Part shown: positions 8,564 through 17,810 of the stretch, piece after piece
Numbering within the stretch: position 1 is the first letter of the stretch
How the letters are laid out: the number at the start of each line of letters is the position of its first letter
Source of the DNA: JAVVTR01 sp036653535
GTDB lineage: Bacteria; Bacteroidota; Bacteroidia; Bacteroidales; P3
DNA length: 64,000 bases
Assembly: GCA_036653535.1 (NCBI GenBank)
Contig: JAVVTR010000001.1
Span: 248,001 to 312,000 of the forward strand
Direction of reading: 5' to 3'
Made by a program: the position numbers and the translations under genes
The notes under the pieces: generated by a model
Told to the model about the DNA's origin: nothing
Database searches by the model: none
What the model saw: the letters and a program-made list of their open reading frames with translations, nothing else

Positions 8564-9535
8564 TTGTTGGAAAATAAAAAAAATATTCTGGAAATTGTTC
8601 GGCAAAGCATCCGGAGTGAAGAAAAAGCCGTTGGGAAACTCACTGATTATGTGAATGATGATTTCTGCAAAATTGTAGATAAGATTCTTCACTCTCAAGG
8701 TCGTGTAATCGTTACCGGTATTGGGAAAAGCGCCAATATAGGGAATAAAGTGGTTTCTACTCTTAATTCTACAGGAACTCCTGCTATTTTTATGCATGCT
8801 GCCGATGCAATTCATGGCGATTTGGGCATTATCCAAACCCATGATATTGTTATTTGTATTTCGAAAAGTGGACAAACCCCCGAAATTAAAGTGCTTATTC
8901 CTCTTATTAAAAATTTCGGAAATCTTCTCATTGGTATGGTTGGCAATACAGACTCTTTCTTGGCTCAAGAATCAGACTATATTATTAACTGCACTGTAGA
9001 TAGAGAAGCTTGTCCTAATAATTTAGCACCCACAGCCAGTACCACTGCACAATTGGTAATGGGAGATGCCTTGGCCGTGGCTTTATTGGAATGCAGAGGC
9101 TTTACTCCCAAAGATTTTGCAAAATATCACCCTGGAGGTTCTTTGGGGAAGCAGTTATATTTGCGTGTAAGAGATATTTCTTGCCAAAATGAAACCCCCA
9201 GCGTAAAACCCGATGATTCTATTAAAGATGTGATCATAGAAATTTCATCCAAACGTTTAGGCGTTACGGCTGTATTAGAAAACGACCAATTAATTGGCGT
9301 TATTACAGATGGCGATCTAAGACGTATGCTCTTAAAAAATCTTTCTATTGAAAAAACCTTGGCTAAAGATATTATGTCGGTTCAACCTAAATATGTATAC
9401 GAAGATGATATGGCCATAAACGCATTAGGGGTAATGCGAAGAAATAATATTACACAAGCTTTGGTAGTGGATGCAAACGGAAAATATTCGGGAGTTATAC
9501 ATTTACACGATTTGTTAAAAGAAGGCATAATTTAA
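8564..9535 (+). CDS. kdsD: Arabinose-5-phosphate isomerase (KdsD/KpsF family)
   Basis: Interconverts ribulose 5-phosphate and arabinose 5-phosphate, the first step toward Kdo, the inner core sugar of LPS. An SIS domain occupies about residues 40-190 (VTGIGKSANIGNKVVSTLNS, AADAIHGDLG, ISKSGQTPEI) and two CBS domains follow (about 205-320, including GVITDGDLRRML). Length 323 is typical. No ATG is near the N-terminus; the frame begins at TTG (8564), which gives the usual LENKKNILEI start, with another TTG directly after it, so a TTG start is likely. It is followed 12 bases later by lptB, so two steps of LPS building and export are co-transcribed. Confidence 0.93.
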   Translation: MLENKKNILEIVRQSIRSEEKAVGKLTDYVNDDFCKIVDKILHSQGRVIVTGIGKSANIGNKVVSTLNSTGTPAIFMHAADAIHGDLGIIQTHDIVICISKSGQTPEIKVLIPLIKNFGNLLIGMVGNTDSFLAQESDYIINCTVDREACPNNLAPTASTTAQLVMGDALAVALLECRGFTPKDFAKYHPGGSLGKQLYLRVRDISCQNETPSVKPDDSIKDVIIEISSKRLGVTAVLENDQLIGVITDGDLRRMLLKNLSIEKTLAKDIMSVQPKYVYEDDMAINALGVMRRNNITQALVVDANGKYSGVIHLHDLLKEGII

Positions 9536-9547
9536 AATTTCATTATT

Positions 9548-10270
9548 ATGATATTACGTACAGAAAATATAGTAAAAACATATAAACAACGCACCGTTGT
9601 AGACCGGGTAACTATTAATGTTAACCAAGGAGAAATTGTAGGACTTTTAGGTCCTAATGGTGCAGGAAAAACCACATCCTTCTATATTATTGTTGGTCTT
9701 ATTAAAGCTCTTTCTGGAAAAGTTTACTTAGACGATAAAGATATTACCAAGTTACCTATGTATAAAAGAGCACAGTTGGGAGTGGGATATTTAGCTCAAG
9801 AAGCCTCTGTTTTTCGCCAACTAAGCGTAGAGGATAATATCAGCGCCATTTTAGAATTCACCGAAAAGAATCCCGAAGCCCGTAAAACCCGCTTAGAATC
9901 TTTGCTACAGGAATTTGGCATAGCTCACATAAGAAAGACAAAGGGTATTAGCCTTTCCGGTGGAGAAAGAAGAAGAACAGAAATAGCCCGTGCATTAGCA
10001 GCCGATCCTAAATTTATTTTATTAGACGAACCTTTTGCAGGGGTGGATCCTATTGCGGTGGAAGATATAAAAAAAATTGTATCTCAATTAAAAGAAAAAA
10101 ATATAGGGGTTTTAATTACAGATCATAATGCCCATGAAACCCTCTCTATTACCGATCGTTCTTATCTACTATACGAAGGAAAAATATTAAAAGCAGGTTC
10201 TTCTATTGAATTAGCTTCTGATCCGGAAGTACGTGAAAAATATTTAGGAACCAAATTCGAATTACGTTAA
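9548..10270 (+). CDS. lptB: LPS export ABC transporter ATPase LptB
   Basis: Cytoplasmic ATPase powering LPS extraction from the inner membrane by the LptBFG complex. Walker A GPNGAGKTTSFYIIVGL (about residue 36), Q-loop YLAQEASVFRQL, signature LSGGERRRTEIARAL (about 137), Walker B FILLDEPFAGVDPIAVEDI, and the H-loop DHNAHETL are all intact and the last two are typical of LptB rather than other ABC ATPases. Length 240 is normal. LptF, LptG and LptC are not in the window. It converges with the porin gene and ends 5 bases before a long hairpin. Confidence 0.96.
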   Translation: MILRTENIVKTYKQRTVVDRVTINVNQGEIVGLLGPNGAGKTTSFYIIVGLIKALSGKVYLDDKDITKLPMYKRAQLGVGYLAQEASVFRQLSVEDNISAILEFTEKNPEARKTRLESLLQEFGIAHIRKTKGISLSGGERRRTEIARALAADPKFILLDEPFAGVDPIAVEDIKKIVSQLKEKNIGVLITDHNAHETLSITDRSYLLYEGKILKAGSSIELASDPEVREKYLGTKFELR

Positions 10271-10274
10271 CAGA

Positions 10275-10315
10275 TTTAGTATATAGTATTCTTTAAAAGA
10301 GTACTATATACTAAA
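10275..10315. terminator. 20-bp-stem bidirectional hairpin between lptB and porin gene
   Basis: Arms 10275-10294 and 10296-10315 pair over 20 positions with a single G-U wobble and one base between them (so the true loop is a few bases larger). The arms are A/T rich with T and A tracts at the outer ends. It lies between convergent genes and can end transcription from both sides. Confidence 0.8.
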
Positions 10316-10401
10316 AATAGGTGCTTTTGCTTCCTTTAATCTAAAGGAGTAAAAGGGCTACCATTAAATTAGATAAGTGGATAAAGCAAGTATGTATTTT
10401 C

Positions 10402-11898
10402 TTAGAATTTTGCACTTAAAGAAATGCTATACATATATTTATTAGTTTTTAGATTTGCAGCTTCTACCAAACTTTGATGGTTGTTTCCATCCACCAAATT
10501 ATAAATATAATGATTTTGTTTTCCCATATTATACATAAATCCAAAATCTATATTCCACGCACCTAATGCTAATCCTAAGCCGGCGGTAATGGTATTATCC
10601 GACCAAGCACTTCTTATATCCTTATCTTTATAGGGGCAAGACTGGTAAATATAACCGGCTCGCAAACGAACTATACTCACCTTCCATTCGGTTCCCGCTT
10701 TAAACACCCCAGCCATTTGATAATTATTTTTTACTACCCGATTTAAATTATTTTCATAATCCGGATCATCGCCTAAATTTGCCCTCATGCCTTTATAGTT
10801 TAAAAGTTCTCCCTCCAAACCTATTACCCCAAAATTACCTATAACAAAGCCAAGACTTAATAACCCTTTAGCTGGAGAATAAATTTTATAGCCATAATTA
10901 GAAGATATGGCATCTCTTTTAGCAAGATTTTCCGGATGGCTCATTTCTGTAGAAATATCGGCTTGATAGCTTTCACTTAAAGAATAATAAGTGGGCGTAT
11001 GAAACGCAAGCCCTATGCGAAAAAATGGAAAAGGTTTATAAATAAGCCCTAATTTTAAATTCACCCCTGCTCCGCTAACTCTGTAATTTTGATGATAGGT
11101 ATAGCTCTGAAAACTATAGGGAAATTTAAGATGTTCCGTATTCGTTTCTGAAATAGAAGAACGTTCGCTATAATGAACAAAAGGAACCCCAATAGTAGCT
11201 CCAATATATAATTGGTCGGAATAATTTCCACCCACAGAAAACACAAGTTCCGAAATATTGCCAGAAGTTTCCCATAGTTGCTTTTGCTCTAAATTCCCTC
11301 CTGCCAAAGCCGTTACATAATGCCAAGAATTAGTATCTCTTACATCTAGTAAACCTGTGTTCCATGCCATAGATGCAGGGCTTCCTAAAGAAGAGGGTTT
11401 TATACCATTGGCCCGTGCAGCAACATCCTCCATATAAGAAGATTTTTTATTAAAACCCTGTACAGCAGAGGCTGAGTTAAAATCACTAAGCCTATTCATT
11501 CCAACGGCTACTTGTACCCGACGCCATGAATTTTTATTGGTATTTTTATTTTCATATACACAAAAAACGCCATTTACCGAGGGCATGTTGATGCGGATAC
11601 CTTGATCTTCTTTACTATTTCCATAATAATTAGACTTAGTATTAAATGAAGTAATAGCTCCGGTAACCGATATTTCATGGCGAGAATATAAACCTATAGC
11701 GGCAGGATTAGTACTTAAAGCGGTGAAATTCGCACCCAATGCTCCAAAAGCGCCACCCATCGCATTAAATCTAGCATTCCCACTTACATTCAACATGGAA
11801 TAGCGCAATAAATCCGCATCTGTTTGAGCCTGTAAAATAGAAAAACACAGGCAAAAACCTACAACAGCATATGGCCTCTTTTCCCATTTAATTTTCAT
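10402..11898 (-). CDS. Outer membrane porin of the OmpP1/FadL-like family
   Basis: 498 residues with a signal peptide ending near LQAQ. The mature start (RYSMLNVSGNARFNAMGGAF then GALGANFTALSTNPAAIGLY) is the hallmark of the Bacteroidota FadL-like group, often labelled hemin receptor: an N-terminal plug with NPA, then many alternating polar/aromatic beta strands, ending in an aromatic C-terminal residue (SLSAKF) as expected for BAM-inserted barrels. Such proteins take up hydrophobic small molecules; the hemin name is not supported by any visible motif. It stands alone, with the Tyr-rich lipoprotein gene upstream across a 125-base gap. Confidence 0.85.
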   Translation of the reverse strand: MKIKWEKRPYAVVGFCLCFSILQAQTDADLLRYSMLNVSGNARFNAMGGAFGALGANFTALSTNPAAIGLYSRHEISVTGAITSFNTKSNYYGNSKEDQGIRINMPSVNGVFCVYENKNTNKNSWRRVQVAVGMNRLSDFNSASAVQGFNKKSSYMEDVAARANGIKPSSLGSPASMAWNTGLLDVRDTNSWHYVTALAGGNLEQKQLWETSGNISELVFSVGGNYSDQLYIGATIGVPFVHYSERSSISETNTEHLKFPYSFQSYTYHQNYRVSGAGVNLKLGLIYKPFPFFRIGLAFHTPTYYSLSESYQADISTEMSHPENLAKRDAISSNYGYKIYSPAKGLLSLGFVIGNFGVIGLEGELLNYKGMRANLGDDPDYENNLNRVVKNNYQMAGVFKAGTEWKVSIVRLRAGYIYQSCPYKDKDIRSAWSDNTITAGLGLALGAWNIDFGFMYNMGKQNHYIYNLVDGNNHQSLVEAANLKTNKYMYSISLSAKF

Positions 11899-12023
11899 AA
11901 ATATCCTTTTTTATTAAGCGTAATAAAAGGTAATCTTTTTTGTTTATTTATTTTTCGCATGGAAACCTTGCCGCCTCTCCGCATCTCATAAAACCCTACG
12001 TATAGAGTTCGCCATAGAAACCC

Positions 12024-13556
12024 TTATCTTCTGTGCGAAGAAGACGAAGAAGACGAAGAAGAACTTCCTCTATAATTACTTCCAGAAGAAGAACTATTTG
12101 TAGATCGAGAAGATCCCGAATACGAAGAAGGGGAAGAAACGGAACTTCTTTCTACGGAACTTCTTTCTGTAGAATTATATGTAGATCTCGTAGGGGTAGA
12201 AACGGGTCTATTAGAAGAGGATCCGGAACCGTTAGAACGATAATACGAAGAGTTGCTTTGTCTATTATATTGCGGACTCGTATAAGAAGAATTACTTCTA
12301 ACCCCGTTATAAGTTGGTGTTGTATATTGTCGAGGCTGAGAAGTTGAAGTTCCGTTTTGTACCGCCGAAGAAGAATTTCGATAGGGATTTCCCGTACTGC
12401 TCCTTACCGTTTGTGTATTTCCTCTAATAGTATTACTTTGCATAGAAGAAACCTTGTTTCCTGTTCTAAGAGATGTTGAGACCGAAGTTTCTTTCTGCCC
12501 CTCTGAAGCGGATAAACGCGATGAAACTTGACTCATCATTTTAGAAGGTGTAGAATAGTCTCTGTCTATACCTCCTTTTCTAACGGGATTGGTAGTGGCA
12601 ACATTCGAACCATTTGTGGATGTTTCTACTTTCGAAGATATAGAATTATTGGCCGTTACCGTTTCTCTTATGGAGGTCCCTGTATTAGGCTCTCTATGCG
12701 TGCTACTTCCCCCAATACTTCCATTAGATTGTGCAGATTCATACTTCTCTGCAAAAGTAAGGGTTCTATTAGGAGAAATTACATCTGTTCTATTGGAAGT
12801 GGAAAGGGAAGCAGAATTTACTACCCCATCCACTTTACGTACTACCGTAGGATTGGTTAAACTACTTTCTCCACGACGACGATTATAGTAAGACTGATTA
12901 TAGGTGTTATTATCGTAAGGATTATAGCAATAATCATAAAGAGCATCGTGGTATCCATTCCAATATCCATCCCAGTAGCCATTATTATAGCCCCAAGAAT
13001 AACTTGGCCAATATCCAAAATAATAGTTCGGCCAACCCCAATCAAAAGAAAATGGTCCAAAACCAAATCCCATAAACCAGCCTGGACGATAATAAGAATA
13101 ATTTGGATACCACCAATTATATCCCAAATAAATGCTGGATCCATAATAAAAAGGATCGTAGTTATACCAATAGCTATTGGTATAATAATCGGAATAATAA
13201 TCGTCTGTAACGTATTCCTCTTCGTGAAAACGCTTTAGCCGAGAGGAATATTCATAATCGTAATAATCATCAAAATCAAAAACAGTATCTGTATTATATA
13301 TTTCCGGATTTTCTCCTACATAAGCCTCCGTTGCAGTAGAAGCAAGATCGTAATTTTCTATATTTTCCTGCTGATCGTTTTGTTGCATAAGATCTTGTGA
13401 ACTGTAATTATAGGCTCTATTCTCTGCACGCGAAGGAACGGTACCGTACACATCATCATTGCCTACCATCCAAGAAGAATAACCACAAGAAGTTAGAGCA
13501 AAACTCGTCCACCCTATTACTAATAAGTTGACGATAATGCTTGTTGTTCGTTTCAT
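12024..13556 (-). CDS. Tyr/Trp-rich lipoprotein with Ser-rich low-complexity tail
   Basis: 510 residues, not recognised as a named family. A lipobox (ALTSCGYSS, Cys about 24) marks a lipoprotein. Residues about 80-130 are acidic and Tyr rich (FDFDDYYDYEYSS); about 130-220 form a striking aromatic block of Tyr, Trp, Asn, Gly and Pro (GYNWWYPNYSYYRPGW); the rest, to the end, is Ser/Thr/Asn/Arg rich, finishing in a long Ser run and HRR. The middle resembles aromatic Gly-Tyr-rich segments found in hypothetical Bacteroidota lipoproteins, but there is no catalytic motif. Likely surface or periplasmic, disordered and possibly adhesive or structural; this last point is inference. Reverse-strand Arg-rich frames over the tail are shadows of its Ser codons. 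Confidence 0.75.
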   Translation of the reverse strand: MKRTTSIIVNLLVIGWTSFALTSCGYSSWMVGNDDVYGTVPSRAENRAYNYSSQDLMQQNDQQENIENYDLASTATEAYVGENPEIYNTDTVFDFDDYYDYEYSSRLKRFHEEEYVTDDYYSDYYTNSYWYNYDPFYYGSSIYLGYNWWYPNYSYYRPGWFMGFGFGPFSFDWGWPNYYFGYWPSYSWGYNNGYWDGYWNGYHDALYDYCYNPYDNNTYNQSYYNRRRGESSLTNPTVVRKVDGVVNSASLSTSNRTDVISPNRTLTFAEKYESAQSNGSIGGSSTHREPNTGTSIRETVTANNSISSKVETSTNGSNVATTNPVRKGGIDRDYSTPSKMMSQVSSRLSASEGQKETSVSTSLRTGNKVSSMQSNTIRGNTQTVRSSTGNPYRNSSSAVQNGTSTSQPRQYTTPTYNGVRSNSSYTSPQYNRQSNSSYYRSNGSGSSSNRPVSTPTRSTYNSTERSSVERSSVSSPSSYSGSSRSTNSSSSGSNYRGSSSSSSSSSSHRR

Positions 13557-13584
13557 TTGTACTTCATTTTAAGGTTAGGAAAAA

Positions 13585-13592
13585 CAAAGGTA
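13585..13592 (-). promoter_or_regulatory. -7 promoter box for the Tyr-rich lipoprotein gene
   Basis: Plus strand CAAAGGTA, so the minus strand carries TACCTTTG, an exact TAnnTTTG match; transcription would start near 13578, about 22 bases before the ATG at 13556. The nearest TTG upstream is 26 bases away, longer than the usual 19-22. Confidence 0.55.
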
Positions 13593-13663
13593 TTATTAAA
13601 GAGTAATTTGCTCATTTACAAAATAAAAATGAATGTATTTTCTCGGTTTTGTAAAGAAGAATT

Positions 13664-13694
13664 TTGTAAAGGTTTCTTTTTATTTGTACTTTTG
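13664..13694 (+). promoter_or_regulatory. Complete promoter for proS operon
   Basis: TTG at 13664-13666, a 20-base spacer, then TACTTTTG at 13687-13694: a full Bacteroidota sigma-A-type promoter. The start near 13701 lies about 42 bases before the proS ATG at 13743 and rules out the longer frame that begins at 13557. Confidence 0.85.
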
Positions 13695-13742
13695 CACACA
13701 TTTTTTAAATTACAACAACATCCATACCAAAGCACTAATAAA

Positions 13743-15215
13743 ATGGCAAAAAATTTCACAACAAGAGAAGAAAATTATTCAGAATGGTACAACGAATTAG
13801 TTGTCAGAGCAGATTTGGCAGAAACTTCGGCTGTTCGCGGATGTATGGTAATCAAACCCTATGGTTATGCTATTTGGGAAAATATGCAACATGTTTTAGA
13901 CAAAATGTTTAAAGATACTGGACATCAAAATGCTTATTTCCCTCTCTTTATCCCAAAATCTTTTTTCAGTAAAGAATCGGATCATGTGGAAGGCTTTGCA
14001 AAAGAATGTGCCGTAGTTACTCACTATCGATTAAAAGCAAATCCAGATGGCAATGGAGTATGTGTAGACCCTGAAGCGAAATTGGAAGAAGAACTTATTG
14101 TACGTCCCACCTCGGAAACTATTATTTGGAATACCTATAAAAACTGGATACGTTCTTATAGAGATTTACCTATTTTAGTAAACCAATGGGCTAATGTTGT
14201 ACGCTGGGAAATGCGAACTCGATTATTTTTACGCACTACCGAATTTTTGTGGCAAGAAGGGCATACGGCTCACGCCACCAAAGAAGAAGCGGAAATAGAA
14301 TCTCGCAAAATGTTGGATGTATATGCTACTTTCGCTCAAGAGTACATGGCAATGCCTGTAATTAAAGGAATAAAAACACCAAACGAACGTTTTGCAGGTG
14401 CCATAGAAACTTTTTGCATAGAAGCTATGATGCAAGATGGGAAAGCCTTACAAGCAGGTACCTCTCATTTTTTAGGCCAAAATTTTGCCAAAGCATTTGA
14501 TGTTACTTTTTTAAATAAAGAAAATAAATTAGAATATGTTTGGGCCTCTTCTTGGGGGGTTTCTACCCGTTTAATGGGAGCGTTGATTATGACCCATTCC
14601 GATGACCATGGACTCGTTTTACCTCCACGTTTGGCTCCCATACAGGTAGCTATCGTTCCAATTTATAAAACAGAAGAACAATTGGCACAAATTTCCGACA
14701 AAGTACAAAGCATTAAACAAGAATTAGAAGCCCAAGGTGTTAGGGTTAAATACGATGATAGAGATAGCCAAAAACCGGGTTGGAAATTTACGGAATATGA
14801 ATTTAAGGGCGTTCCTATCCGCATAGCTATTGGACCAAGGGATATGGAAGATGGGTCCGCCGAAATTTGCAGAAGAGATACTTTAGAAAAAAAGGTATAT
14901 TCACAAACGGAAATTGGGGAATTAATTCCAAAATTATTAGAAGATATTCAAAAGAATCTGTTTGATAGGGCTCTCCAACATAGAATAGACAACACTATTT
15001 CTGTAGATAATTGGGAAGATTTTAAAATAAAAATTGAAGAAGGTAAATTCATTTTATCGCACTGGGATGGAACCACAGAAACAGAGCTCAAAATTAAAGA
15101 AGAAACCAAGGCTACTATTCGGGCTATACCTTTGGATGTGAAAGAAGAAGCGGGAAAATGTATTTATACTGGTAAACCCTCCAAATATAGAGTGATTTTT
15201 GCTAAGGCATACTAA
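13743..15215 (+). CDS. proS: Prolyl-tRNA synthetase, eukaryote/archaeon-like type
   Basis: Charges tRNA-Pro. It is the shorter class II form (490 residues) without the bacterial editing insertion: motif 2 region RPTSETIIWNTYKNWIRSYR and RWEMRTRLFLRTTEFLWQEG, motif 3 region further on, an anticodon-binding domain (APIQVAIVPIYKTEEQL), and a C-terminal domain ending IFAKAY as in the archaeal/eukaryotic group. The frame is open back to 13557, but the added 62 residues look like translated leader and contain the promoter; ATG at 13743 (MAKNFTTREENYSEWYN) matches the family. Followed 9 bases later by pth. Confidence 0.97.
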   Translation: MAKNFTTREENYSEWYNELVVRADLAETSAVRGCMVIKPYGYAIWENMQHVLDKMFKDTGHQNAYFPLFIPKSFFSKESDHVEGFAKECAVVTHYRLKANPDGNGVCVDPEAKLEEELIVRPTSETIIWNTYKNWIRSYRDLPILVNQWANVVRWEMRTRLFLRTTEFLWQEGHTAHATKEEAEIESRKMLDVYATFAQEYMAMPVIKGIKTPNERFAGAIETFCIEAMMQDGKALQAGTSHFLGQNFAKAFDVTFLNKENKLEYVWASSWGVSTRLMGALIMTHSDDHGLVLPPRLAPIQVAIVPIYKTEEQLAQISDKVQSIKQELEAQGVRVKYDDRDSQKPGWKFTEYEFKGVPIRIAIGPRDMEDGSAEICRRDTLEKKVYSQTEIGELIPKLLEDIQKNLFDRALQHRIDNTISVDNWEDFKIKIEEGKFILSHWDGTTETELKIKEETKATIRAIPLDVKEEAGKCIYTGKPSKYRVIFAKAY

Positions 15216-15224
15216 AATACTAAA

Positions 15225-15788
15225 ATGAAATTTCTTATTATAGGATTAGGCAATATCGGCACAGAATACGAAGGAAGCCGACACAATATAGGTTTTATGG
15301 TAGTGGACCATTTAGCAAAAAAAAACGGAGCCACCTTTACTACCCAAAGATATGCTTCGGTATGTGAAATAAAATACAAAGGCAATACTTTAATTTTAAT
15401 AAAACCAACCACTTATATGAACCTCAGCGGAAAAGCAGTGAATTATTGGTTGTCTTGTGAAAAAATTCCTATAGAACAAAGTTTAACTATTGTAGATGAT
15501 TTGGCTTTGGACGTAGGACAAATTCGTATGAAATCAAGTGGAAGCGATGGGGGACACAACGGTTTAGCGAATATCGCCGAATCTATAGGTACCACTAAAT
15601 ATCCTCGCTTACGTTTTGGAATCGGGAATAATTATGCCAAAGGATTTCAAATCGACTATGTACTTGGAAAATTTAGCCAAGAAGAAACAAAAATTATAGA
15701 CCCCAAATTAGATATGGCCGGAGAAATGATACAAAGTTTTACCTTTGCCGGTATTACCAATACCATGAATTTATATAACAACAAATAA
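15225..15788 (+). CDS. pth: Peptidyl-tRNA hydrolase
   Basis: Releases tRNA from peptidyl-tRNA that dropped off ribosomes. Shows LGNIGTEYEGSRHNIGFMVV with the catalytic His at about 20, KPTTYMNLSGKAV (Asn about 66), and the DDLALDVGQIRMKSSGSDGG HNGL loop (catalytic Asp about 92 and His about 113). Length 187 is normal. Sits between proS and gldE with gaps of 9 and 4 bases, making a translation-linked operon. Confidence 0.97.
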   Translation: MKFLIIGLGNIGTEYEGSRHNIGFMVVDHLAKKNGATFTTQRYASVCEIKYKGNTLILIKPTTYMNLSGKAVNYWLSCEKIPIEQSLTIVDDLALDVGQIRMKSSGSDGGHNGLANIAESIGTTKYPRLRFGIGNNYAKGFQIDYVLGKFSQEETKIIDPKLDMAGEMIQSFTFAGITNTMNLYNNK

Positions 15789-15792
15789 ATCT

Positions 15793-17004
15793 ATGAATAC
15801 ACTATTTTTTCCCTTGTGTATTATTTTACTTCTATTTTTAGCTTTGTGTACTTTTATGCTTCGTGCTATTTATACTGCTTTGAACAGCATTCAAGAGGAG
15901 GCTTTTGCTAAAATAGATAGAACACTGGCCACACGCATGGATGAATGTAGAGTTTCGGTTAATTTTTTCCACTTTTTGTTTTTCGCTATTCTCTTATTTA
16001 CCGTGGTTTATTGCTTTTCTGCATGGAATTTGTTTTTTGTAACTATACTAATTCTAATAGTTTGCGAGTTTTTGCCTGCGATTTATGGACGAATATATGC
16101 CCAAGAAATTTTAAAATTCACCAAATTTGGAATACCTGTTTTTTTGTTTTTAGGTTCCCCCTTTATTCTGATTTGGATTAAATTTAATAAAATAATAGAT
16201 AATCATTTATATGAAAGCGAAAAGAAATTTTCTATAGAAGATTTATCTTCTGCTTTGGATAGGGTTCCACAAGCTAAAGACACGGAAGAGTCTAAGATTT
16301 TAAAGGGTATTGTAAAATTTGCCGATATAGAGGCTTGCGCCATTATGAAACCAAGAGTAGATATTGTAGCCGTATCTTCTTCGGTAAATTTCAAAGAACT
16401 TATGACCCTAATTAGAGAAGCTGGATATTCGCGTATGCCTGTTTATGAAGATAATTTAGATCATATTACAGGGGTACTTTATATCAAAGATCTATTGCCT
16501 TACCTAAAAGAAAAAGACAATTTTTCTTGGATCAATTTAGTTCGGCCTGCCATATTTATTCCGGAAACAAAAAAAATAGATCTACTGCTTAAAGAATTAA
16601 AAGAAAAAAAGGTTCATTTAGCCTTAGTCGTTGATGAATACGGGGGAACCAGCGGCTTAATTACATTAGAAGATGTTTTAGAAGAGATTGTAGGCGAAAT
16701 TAGCGATGAATTTGATTCTATAGATGAGGAAAATCTTTATCAAAAAATAGATGACAGAACCTATCTTTTTGATGCCCGCATGTCGGTTCACGATTTTTGC
16801 AAATGGATGAATTTAGAGGATGACTTTTTTAAACCTCACGAGGGGGAATTTGAAACTTTAGCGGGTCTTATATTAGAAAATTTGGGTAGGTTCCCACAAA
16901 AAAACGAGAAAATAGACTTTGATCGTTTTTCTTTTGTTGTAGAAGCTATGGATGCCAAACGGATCAAACGTATAAAAATGATTATAAATCATGAAGAAAG
17001 TTAA
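15793..17004 (+). CDS. gldE: Gliding motility-associated membrane protein GldE (CNNM/CorC family)
   Basis: 403 residues: N-terminal membrane segments (about 1-30, 55-75, 80-100, 112-130), then a CBS pair (IMKPRVDIVAVSSSVNFKEL, MPVYEDNLDHITGVLYIKD, then VDEYGGTSGLITLEDVLEEI) and a CorC/HlyC C-terminal domain (about 320-400). This layout is shared by CNNM-type ion transport proteins, but the very next gene, overlapping by 14 bases, is gldD, and gldE-gldD is a known pair in Bacteroidota. GldE is thought to act in the inner membrane with GldD in gliding or type IX secretion; its chemistry is unknown. Confidence 0.85.
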   Translation: MNTLFFPLCIILLLFLALCTFMLRAIYTALNSIQEEAFAKIDRTLATRMDECRVSVNFFHFLFFAILLFTVVYCFSAWNLFFVTILILIVCEFLPAIYGRIYAQEILKFTKFGIPVFLFLGSPFILIWIKFNKIIDNHLYESEKKFSIEDLSSALDRVPQAKDTEESKILKGIVKFADIEACAIMKPRVDIVAVSSSVNFKELMTLIREAGYSRMPVYEDNLDHITGVLYIKDLLPYLKEKDNFSWINLVRPAIFIPETKKIDLLLKELKEKKVHLALVVDEYGGTSGLITLEDVLEEIVGEISDEFDSIDEENLYQKIDDRTYLFDARMSVHDFCKWMNLEDDFFKPHEGEFETLAGLILENLGRFPQKNEKIDFDRFSFVVEAMDAKRIKRIKMIINHEES

Positions 17005-17569
17005 TTTTTTTAGAACAATCTGTTATGGTGTTCTTTCCTTTTTATGCGTTGCTTGTCAAGAGAATTACACCCCAAAACCAATGGGATATATGCGTATTGC
17101 CCTCCCCAAAAAAGAATATCGCACTTTCGACTCCCTACCCTATCCCTTTACTTTCGAATATCCAGTATATGCACACTTCACTCCTGTAAACGGAATACAA
17201 TGGTCGGATATAAACATAGATGGTTTAAATGCTAAAATTTATCTAAGTTATGTAAAAAATCCCAACCTGGATTCTTGTATCGCACAAACTTTATCCTTTA
17301 TTACCCCTCACATGGCTAAGGCGAGCGGGATTCGAGAAAAAGAAATTAACGATTCTAATCATAAAAAATATGGATATGTTTATGATATAAAAGGAAAAGA
17401 AGTGGCCTCCACTTACCAATTCTATCTCACCGACAGCAATAAGCATTTTATTCGAGGGGCTTTATATCTAAATTGCAGGCCTAACAACGATTCCTTGGCT
17501 CCTATTATTGATTTTCTTAAAAAAGATTTAGACAAGATGTTAGAAAGTTGGGTGTGGAAAAGCTGGTAA
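16991..17569 (+). CDS. gldD: Gliding motility lipoprotein GldD
   Basis: 192 residues. The signal ends in a lipobox (SFLCVACQEN, Cys about 22) and the mature start YTPKPMGYMRIALPKKEYRT is the family signature, with FEYPVYAHFTPV following. GldD is a lipoprotein needed for gliding and type IX secretion in flavobacteria; in non-gliding Bacteroidales it is kept with the secretion system. It starts inside gldE, suggesting translational coupling, and ends the plus-strand operon that starts at the proS promoter. Confidence 0.88.
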   Translation: MKKVNFFRTICYGVLSFLCVACQENYTPKPMGYMRIALPKKEYRTFDSLPYPFTFEYPVYAHFTPVNGIQWSDINIDGLNAKIYLSYVKNPNLDSCIAQTLSFITPHMAKASGIREKEINDSNHKKYGYVYDIKGKEVASTYQFYLTDSNKHFIRGALYLNCRPNNDSLAPIIDFLKKDLDKMLESWVWKSW

Positions 17570-17722
17570 GACTCGGTAGCAGCAGAATCTTTTATCCTAC
17601 GACCCTATTCCCTATTGGGGATATTATTACTCTTTTAATTTTTATTAGAAAGGATAAGAAATAAGTTAAAGCGCTTACCTCTGCCCAGTACCTGCCCCTT
17701 TATTTAAACTTTTTTCCCTATA

Positions 17723-17776
17723 AAAAAAACCTGCAAGATTCCGTAGCTTACGATACGCATCTCTTGCAGGTTTTTT
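17723..17776. terminator. Bidirectional hairpin between gldD and rplY
   Basis: A 15-bp perfect stem joins the left arm AAAAAACCTGCAAGA (17724-17738) to the right arm at 17762-17776, with a small inner hairpin (CGTA...TACG) in the loop. A-tract on one side and T-tract on the other allow it to work for both convergent genes. Confidence 0.85.
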
Positions 17777-17810
17777 ATAAATAACCTATCCAATTTTGGA
17801 TAAAAGAAAA

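Noticed and set aside
8558..8968. Minus-strand frame of 136 codons facing kdsD
   Set aside because: Overlaps the well supported kdsD gene in antisense and shares its codon pattern.
12033..12347. Plus-strand Arg/Ser-rich frame of 104 codons
   Set aside because: Reverse of the Ser codon runs of the lipoprotein tail; low complexity and no start signal.
13557..13742. Longer N-terminus of proS
   Set aside because: The extension contains the full promoter at 13664-13694 and does not resemble ProRS; the ATG at 13743 fits the family.
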